Shown here: positions 57,941 through 64,000 of the stretch, piece after piece
How positions within the stretch are numbered: the first letter of the stretch is position 1
How the letters are laid out: every line of letters starts with the position of its first letter
Source of the DNA: Coptis chinensis
Lineage: Eukaryota; Streptophyta; Magnoliopsida; Ranunculales; Ranunculaceae
Assembly (NCBI GenBank): GCA_015680905.1
Contig: CM027383.1
Span: forward strand, 39,988,501 to 40,052,500
Direction: 5' to 3'
Length of the DNA stretch: 64,000 nucleotides
Made by a program: the position numbers and the translations under genes
The notes under the pieces: generated by a model
The model's input: only the letters and a program-made list of their open reading frames with translations
Database searches by the model: none
Told to the model about the DNA's origin: nothing

Positions 57941-59900
57941 AAAATAAACAAAGTGAGGGATCTTGGGTGCGAGAAAGAGCACTAAGATTATCTATTTGTC
58001 CATCTAGACCCTCGTCACCTTTTACCCTAATCTTCCTCTTCCTTCCTTCTCCGTCTTAATCTCGCAGTCTACGCCATACACAAAATTTCACAGGTGACGA
58101 CCTTTGCCTTCTTTTTCTGTGCTGTTCTGTCCCATCTGGCTCTTTCTTTCTTGCTAGTCTCTTACTACACATGGTACAATACTACATCAAGTTATCAATA
58201 GACAACTTTAACTGGTATGTCCACTAGACATGGTACATACTACATCAACAGACAGCTTTAACTTGTATGTACACCCAAAGAAAGCACAGTTTTCTTTTTT
58301 TCACCAGCAACTTTTAAATGAAGGAGGGGGAAGATGGGTGAGAGAGAGATGCCTCCACCACAGATGGTTTATCTGTATAGCATGGAAAAGCAGTCGAGCC
58401 AACCATAAAATGGACCCAACTGCTTGGATATATGGTCAGTCGTCAACTTAATATCAGCTGATAGATTTATGAAACTTTTTTCTAAACTGTGGAGTTGGGA
58501 TTGTCAACAAGTAAATTAGTCAACAGTACCAGTACAAGGATTGAAAATGGTCTTTCAATAGCCTATTCAAGAACCAACTTCCAATTTCCAAAACTGCAAC
58601 TCATTGCCTCTCCTAACAAGGTCCTCAAAGCCTCATATATATATAGAGAGTCTGTCAAATCTATCTGCAAACATTGCTCAGCCATGCTAAAGACCAAATC
58701 CATTCCCTGAAAGGTATTTGCCCATGATGAAGATCCAAACCCCTATCATCCTTTAATTTACTAGTACTACGGTACTACCCTGTTCTACCAAATGATATAT
58801 TTACTATCATCCGATCAGATCACAAGATGTACCTCATAGGTGTCTCGATCTTGTTAGCCACAGTCAATGAAACAATGAAGAATAAAAGTGATAGACCAGA
58901 ATGCTAGCCAAACTACTCTCTGGGAAACACACCCTACTTTGAAATCTAGAAAGAAGCTCTCTTTTGAAATCTAAAAAGAAGCTCTCTTCCACCTTCACAT
59001 CCTATCATGTGATTCTCCAACACCATATCCCCCACCTTGTTCTTGCAGTTCACAGAGATCTAAACCCGAAGTTGACCCATTATGCAACCCATCCCTGTAT
59101 GAAGTACCTTTAAGTTGCGTACATTAAACATGTCCTCGAGAAGTTAGTTCTCAATTATCAAACCCAATACCACTTCAAGCCAGAGTGACCCAACAATTAG
59201 CACAACTATCTAAGCCCTGGATTCAAGAGAAAAACACATGCTACCATCTGCAAATTGAGCATGATACAGCTTTGAACTCAGATAAGCACCCACTGCTTTC
59301 TGAATCAACTTCTACAGAGCCTCTATCATTATGATAAAAGATAGAGAGGCAGAGAATAGTGGCTCTCCTATAGCAAAATGTTGTTGCTTGTTTTACATTT
59401 ACAACGAGCAGGAATTGAGTTTTTTTTATTTTTTTATTGGCAAGCCTGTTTTAAACGAGATCAGTAATTCTTTGGTGCTGGCATGGTTTGAGCCCCAGAC
59501 CTCTGGTATCATCACCCAAAGGTTTTATCAACTTTGCTAGTTGGCACCTGCAAGAATTGAGTTGTTGAGAAACAAATCATCCACTCAGCCCATTTAACAC
59601 CTACACCCATGTGGCCTAACATATCCTAAATTTGTTTAATTTCTTCTCACATTTGCGACTATGATACCTTGTTTTACATTTACCAAATTCGTAATGAAGT
59701 TTGTTGCATAAAGGCAAACTATATGCATGTTCTATGCACAATTTTATTGTATCTAATCTAACATGATGTAACTTGAAGTTCTTGACAAATTAGTAAATCA
59801 ACAAATTGGGCATACCAAACAATAAGCACACTTGACTGTATAATAATTTCAAAATGAAAACTTATAAACTATGACTTGTAAATAAAAGATGAAAAAGAGA
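57941..59900. other. Gene-free stretch with a leader-like segment
   Basis: 57990-58095 looks like a transcribed 5' leader (C/T-rich, ending cacaggtgacg, a possible splice donor), but no plus-strand coding exon could be found after it. Remaining sequence shows only short random frames. Confidence 0.3.
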
Positions 59901-59921
59901 AAATACCTATAAGCATAATAA

Positions 59922-60309
59922 CTAGAAATCTCTCGAGCCATTATCTCCATTGTCATCAAGAACGAGCTTAACCCCATTGTTCTTAAGGGCATTAACAATA
60001 GCCCAAACCTTAGTCTGGCTTTTAAACCCCTTTTTCTGAATCTCCTTTTCAACATCAGCATGAATCCCTCGACCTTCACCTTGATCAAGACCTTCAACCT
60101 TAAGCCGCATAGCTAACACTTCGCCTACTGCCGCAGCTGCCTTAGCATTACAAGATCGTCCACATTCAAGTGCTTCTTTTAGTGAATGCTCTATGGTTGA
60201 CGCAGTTGCTACTATACGTCCATTGTTTCTGTCCACCACATTAGCTGTTACGTATTTCAAGGATATGAATAGACGCAACACATATCTCTTCATTACAGTC
60301 ATTGTGCTC
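59922..60309 (-). CDS. L18p/L5e-family ribosomal protein, probably organellar
   Basis: The coding part runs from ATG at 60302 to 59922, 126 residues: M-T-V-M-K-R-Y-V-L-R-L-F-I-S-L-K-Y-V-T-A-N-V-V-D near the start, S-L-K-E-A-L-E-C-G-R-S-C-N-A-K-A-A-A in the middle, and V-W-A-I-V-N-A-L-K-N-N-G-V-K-L-V-L-D near the end. This is the L18 fold pattern (sheet strand with N-terminal basic tail, then the A-A-x-x-V-G-x-x-L-A helix, then V-K-L). L18 binds 5S rRNA in the large subunit. Plants have short L18p/L5e proteins of this kind with organelle or nuclear roles; no transit peptide is obvious here. The frame is uninterrupted. The exon begins at an acceptor (tttgttcag) at 60310, just before the ATG, so the upstream intron lies in the 5' leader. 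Confidence 0.9.
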
Positions 60310-60620
60310 CTGAACAAACAGATTAATATGAAGCAGAAAATCAGCACCATTTTTTCACACATTTTGTCAAATAACTTACATTTCAGTTGAATTTAATTTG
60401 GCCATTTCATTAGAATTTGAACCATCCTTTTAATTATTCTAAGTAGTTTCTTTACAACATCAAAATTCTATACTTCTTCCTTAATTTACTCTAAAGCATT
60501 CTATTCTAACACAATATATAAGTAAATAAGAATTAACGAAACAGAGTTTTGAGTACTGACCTGAGCTTTGGAGAAAATGATTCAAAGATGGAAAAGTTGA
60601 GCAAAGTGAAGATTGAATAG
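60310..60620 (-). promoter_or_regulatory. 5' leader intron and promoter of the L18p gene
   Basis: The minus-strand donor is caaagctcag|gtcagt with the exon ending at 60561; the acceptor is at 60310-60311. The untranslated exon covers about 60561-60612, and a TATA-like gatatatatcg lies near 60628-60638. 5' leader introns often raise plant gene expression. Confidence 0.6.
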
Positions 60621-60639
60621 CTGGCGATATATATCGCAA

Positions 60640-61260
60640 TGGAAGGTTTGATTCCGATATTTTTGGTATATATCAGTTGATATTGCTGCTCAATTAGCTA
60701 AATTACGGACCCTGTGTTTAGCCGAATTAGCAAGATTACAGACCCATCTCAAGTCCGCAAACAAAAAACCATATGTGTATTGGACTATTGGATGGTGATT
60801 CACAAAGGTTAACAATCTGTCAATTATCAAATGCAACAACACCTTATTATGAAGCTAGGAGATAAATGAGCCCTAACACCGAAGAAATCCAAATGTCCTT
60901 TCCTATCAAGTATAACCCATGCAATATGAATGCCCGGGGGACTAGCTCTTGGTATTTCTTGCAGTATTCACCAATTACTGCCCATCATATTTGTCCATCT
61001 AAAGAACATACATCTGTAACATGGGCCTACAGCCTACTCAACTTTCATCTCCCAACGATATTAACGTACGTGTTCAGAAATGCTCATAGTTTTAGTACCT
61101 TTTATCTGTAGATTTTAGCAAATGTTGCACATTCGGGTTCCATTAGAATTTCAATATAAAGCTCGAGAAAAAAAAAAAAAAAAAAAATTAAAAGTCAGTA
61201 AATCAAAACTAAACCTTAGGTTGCAAATTGTAATATGCAACAAAGCTCAAGCAAAAACAG
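60640..61260. other. Intergenic
   Basis: No gene seen. An A-run of about 21 bases lies at 61169-61189. Confidence 0.4.
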
Positions 61261-61267
61261 CTAAACT

Positions 61268-61549
61268 AAGAGGGTGTTTGGCAACTAACAAAAAGCCATA
61301 AGCTACCAAGCTCAAAATTCCTTATCTGATTTTTCACTTAATGTAAAGTATAAGTAAGTTTGTCAAAAACACAATATCTAAAGCAAAATGACGAAATTTA
61401 AAAGCCAGAAAATTAAAAGTTTGTTTGGCATAAACAGTAAAAAAAATACTTCATAATTATCAAATATTACAATACCCATCAAAAAGTTACAGTGGTAGTC
61501 TATAAAACATACTCATCCCTTACAAATACCATCTCTCGCTATCCCCATG
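61268..61549 (-). other. 3' terminal region of the PIF/Harbinger element
   Basis: taa|gagggtgtttggcaact at about 61267 resembles a PIF/Harbinger end (GGG-rich terminal repeat next to a TAA target). No matching end was found to the right within the window. Confidence 0.35.
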
Positions 61550-62728
61550 TCACCTTGCACTTGTTGAACTTTGACCCGCTTCATGACTACTACCCACACC
61601 TTGCACAACAACATTTTCTTTTTCAAAAGTCACAAAAAAATCGTCTTTCAGAGAATGCTTTCTTATAAAATTATGAAGAGCACATGAAGCAATCACTATA
61701 TTTCTTTGCTTGCGAAGATTATAAGATGGCATTAATTCCAACACTTGAAACTGACATTTTAACACACCAAAATATCGCTCAATTATGTTACGGAGTGACG
61801 CACGAGCAAAATTGATTTGCTCTTTTGCGGTTTTTGGTGATCTTCCATGTCCGCTATACTCATTCAAATGGTATCTTTATCCTTTGTACGGTGCTAGAAA
61901 CCCAGGGGCATTAGCATATCTGGAGTCAACCACATAATATTTTCCTGTTAAAAAGCAACTTAGTTAAAGTGAAAAAAAAAAATTAAAATGGTAATGAACT
62001 TAGCTTAGCTGCAATTACCATGTGGAGGTTGGGGAAAATTCAACTGCGGATCTTCAATGGTTTCTTGTAGAATTCTTGAATAATTTGCTGAACCTTCCCA
62101 ACCAGCAAGAACAAAAGTAAAACACATATCAAAGTCGCATGCACACATGACGTTTTGAGTTGGTATGCCCTTCCTCCCTCGATATGGTATTTGTACTTTA
62201 CCAGATGGCACAACTATTGGAATGTGTGTCCCATCAATTGCCCTAATACAATTCTAACAAACAAAACATACTAAGCTTTTAATATCATATCACTAATATA
62301 AAACCTACACCATATAAAACACATATATTTTAAAATGACAAAAGCCTCTAACATGCAAAAATTGTTACCTTGAACCACGGATAGTACTTATCGTCTTGTG
62401 GTGTGTAGTAGTCATGTTGGGGGGGAAGTATAACTTCTTTCAAAAACTTACAAACAGCCTTCAACACTGTTTTGAAGTGTCGAGATACAGTCTCTCTATA
62501 ATGTTGGAACTGATCGGCAACAGTTCTATTGGATTGGTTATGACCAATACTGTATAAGAATATACACATTTGTTCTTCCATAGTAAAAAACCGCATGTCC
62601 CTAAGTAACCCCCTGACTCTTAAAATATCACAATGGTCATATAAGACATTTGCTTTCATCCGAAACATATCTATGGACCTATTTTCATTTCCTTCAAGAC
62701 AATTGATCACATACTGCTTTCCTGACAA
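61550..62728 (-). pseudogene. PIF/Harbinger transposase (HARBI1-like), inactive
   Basis: Three coding blocks are separated by apparent introns. Block 1 (62728-62369) has M-E-E-Q-M-C-I-F-L-Y, N-R-T-V-A-D-Q-F-Q-H, S-R-H-F and Y-Y-P-W-F-K, then a donor. Block 2 (62255-62020) has A-I-D-G-T-H-I-P-I with the first catalytic Asp, R-G-R-K-G-I-P-T-Q-N-V and A-G-W-E-G-S-A-N-Y-S-R-I-L, where the second catalytic Asp is Tyr. Block 3 (61945-61550) has Y-Y-V-V-D-S-R-Y-A-N-A-P-G-F-L-A-P-Y, a TAA stop, Y-H-L-N-E-Y, and L-R-N-I-I-E-R-Y-F-G-V-L-K with the catalytic Glu. The family cuts and pastes its element into TWA targets. The Asp-to-Tyr change and the stop make this copy non-functional. Confidence 0.88.
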
Positions 62729-63448
62729 TTAATCATTGTGATATGGTTGCTTATTGTATAGTTAGTATACTGAATAATAGCCTCCGTTGCAATCAATTTG
62801 GCAACTTCCCATTCTTTGTTAGTTGTATCGGTCGAGGTAGACCTTGTTGAACTCTTATCTTTATCCTGTTGAATTTGAAAAAGAAATATATATATAATTT
62901 ATGATACATTAGCAATATAGCAATATCGTTTTTTTTTTTCATATTTAAAAAACAAGAGTATATATTCCCTACTTCATTAAATATATACAGTGTATATATA
63001 TGTAATTTATGCTTCTTACATTTCCTTGGTGTGATCATTAAATCTACTCATTTCGAATGTGATTTGAGGTGATGTGTCAAAGGTTTCATATTCTCATTGC
63101 ACTAATCTTAGTCTTTATTTACTTGAATTTAGAGCAATTGTAACAATTTGAATTACTACTTATTATACAAGAACTAGCCATGCTGCTCGACCTGTGGTCG
63201 AGCCTGCTATTTTTTTAAACTTACTATGTCTGGGCTGTTAATTTTCAGGCTAAAGTATTTTGGTTAATGTACTTAATGCAAAAACGCATTTGTATAATGA
63301 ACACGTGGTAACAATTTCGTCAGCCACTTTGAGAGTTTGAGTTATTCAGAATTTCAGACAAAAAGTGGGGCCAAATGCATCTTTTCATTAGAGGAGGACC
63401 ACTTTTTATGTGCTTAATGCAGGAGGGAAAAAGAATAGAAGAATAGCA
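62729..63448. other. Upstream of the transposase; hairpin at 63185-63203
   Basis: AT-rich, with no gene. A perfect 8-bp stem (gctcgacc / ggtcgagc) with a 3-base loop follows ctagccatgct. It may mark the end of a small element. Confidence 0.4.
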
Positions 63449-64000
63449 CCTCGATTTTCTTGCAAGCCTCCTTGGTTTTCAAACCAATTTGGGTATACTT
63501 CTTAATCATCAATATGTGATTTTCAAGTTGTGAGTGGACATAAGTTAAGTTCTTCCTTAGCTTCTATAGCTTTCGAGGAAACTTCATGTAAAGCTGACGT
63601 GAAACTCTCCATTGCCTTTTTACTTTTCTCTTCTTCATTTCTAGATGATTCCAGCTCATTCAGGAGCTTGCTGAACACTTGAAGCTACAAGTATTTCATT
63701 GTTCAAAGCTTGCACCATCTCCACTTTGACAATCTTAAGCTCAGTAGTCAGTGATTTAACCATTCTTGATTTCTCCAATGCCTCTTGTTTGGCAGTATCA
63801 AAATCCCCCATCTAGTCTTCAAGATCCCTTCTCTGTCTCTCTACTGATATCTCTAAGGATTCCACCTTTGCTCTAAGAGATGCAACTTCAGCCTGTGTCC
63901 TGCAATAAGCCACTCTGTCCTTCTAACTACTACATCAAAGTAGTCAAAGACTGATGCAAATCTCTCTAACTGATTAGCTTCATGAGTGTGACTCTCAAAG
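63449..64000 (-). pseudogene. Fragment of a WEB-family coiled-coil protein gene
   Basis: Reading down from 64000, Q-A-E-V-A-S-L-R-A-K-V-E-S-L-E and R-Q-R-R-D-L-E-D are followed by a stop, then D-T-A-K-Q-E-A-L-E-K-S-R-M-V-K-S-L-T-T-E-L near 63770. After frameshifts come K-K-A-M-E-S-F-T-S-A-L-H-E-V-S-S near 63590 and Q-I-G-L-K-T-K-E-A-C-K-K-I-E near 63460, where a donor-like gaggtgct follows. The A-M-E-S-x-x-S-A-L-H-E-V-S-S signature is that of plant WEB (weak chloroplast movement under blue light) family proteins, long coiled coils. At least one stop and two frame changes make it a pseudogene. It continues past the window. Confidence 0.65.

Noticed and set aside
57990..58710. Possible plus-strand gene after a leader-like segment
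   Set aside because: The leader and donor look reasonable, but no downstream exon with protein-like content could be found.
1..64000. tRNA or rRNA genes
   Set aside because: No cloverleaf with T-loop GGTTCGA in the correct setting and no rRNA segments were recognised; only the retroelement primer sites complement a tRNA end.

Overview
The window is nuclear DNA of a flowering plant, most likely a dicot. The evidence is the transposon content (Athila and Tat Ty3/gypsy elements, an L1-type LINE, hAT elements, a PIF/Harbinger transposase, a copia LTR), AT-rich introns with GT..AG borders, and plant-specific gene families. I cannot name the species. Most of the sequence is nested, decaying mobile DNA, with host genes in the AT-rich parts.

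Layout. 1-3486: part of a pol-less Tat-like element, with a gag piece carrying two copies of a zinc-binding module, a 147/165-bp tandem array, a short antisense ORF and an LTR-like promoter. 3487-17296: a complete Athila-type element with two 1.5-kb LTRs, a perfect 5-bp target duplication (CATCT) and a tRNA-Asp-type primer site. It has gag and protease remnants but no reverse transcriptase, RNase H or integrase, and it has two extra ORFs. A 1.26-kb hAT element sits in its gag. 17297-22770: minus-strand LINE fragments. 22771-28200: intergenic, with a second hAT element. 28303-29676: an intact five-exon gene for a heavy-metal-associated isoprenylated protein (HIPP). 29700-37218: repeats, namely a 161-bp hAT MITE, a gene fragment, a foldback element, a 1.9-kb array of 55-bp units, a 424-bp duplication and TA microsatellites. 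37219-50863: a minus-strand Tat/Retand-like element with target duplication TGCAC, gag, protease, RT, integrase, a hairpin-bearing minisatellite and an opposite-strand spliced ORF. A 3.7-kb chromovirus-like solo LTR with a dense TTGAC (W-box) array lies inside it. 50869-53600: small genes for hydrophobic proteins sharing a C-terminal R/K-R-D-G-W-Y-Y-V-x-F-G motif, one of them duplicated and split by a copia LTR. 53600-59900: mostly unassigned. 59922-60612: an intact L18p/L5e-family ribosomal protein gene. 61260-62730: a broken PIF/Harbinger transposase. 63449-64000: a broken piece of a WEB-family coiled-coil gene.

Only the HIPP gene, the L18p gene and perhaps the small KRDGWYYV-type genes look like functioning host genes. 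The retroelements illustrate two known plant themes, extra or antisense ORFs and 3' minisatellites in Athila/Tat elements. I see no clearly new enzymatic system. The least explained items are the small KRDGWYYV-type genes, the two tandem extra ORFs in the pol-less Athila element, and the W-box-like array in the solo LTR.
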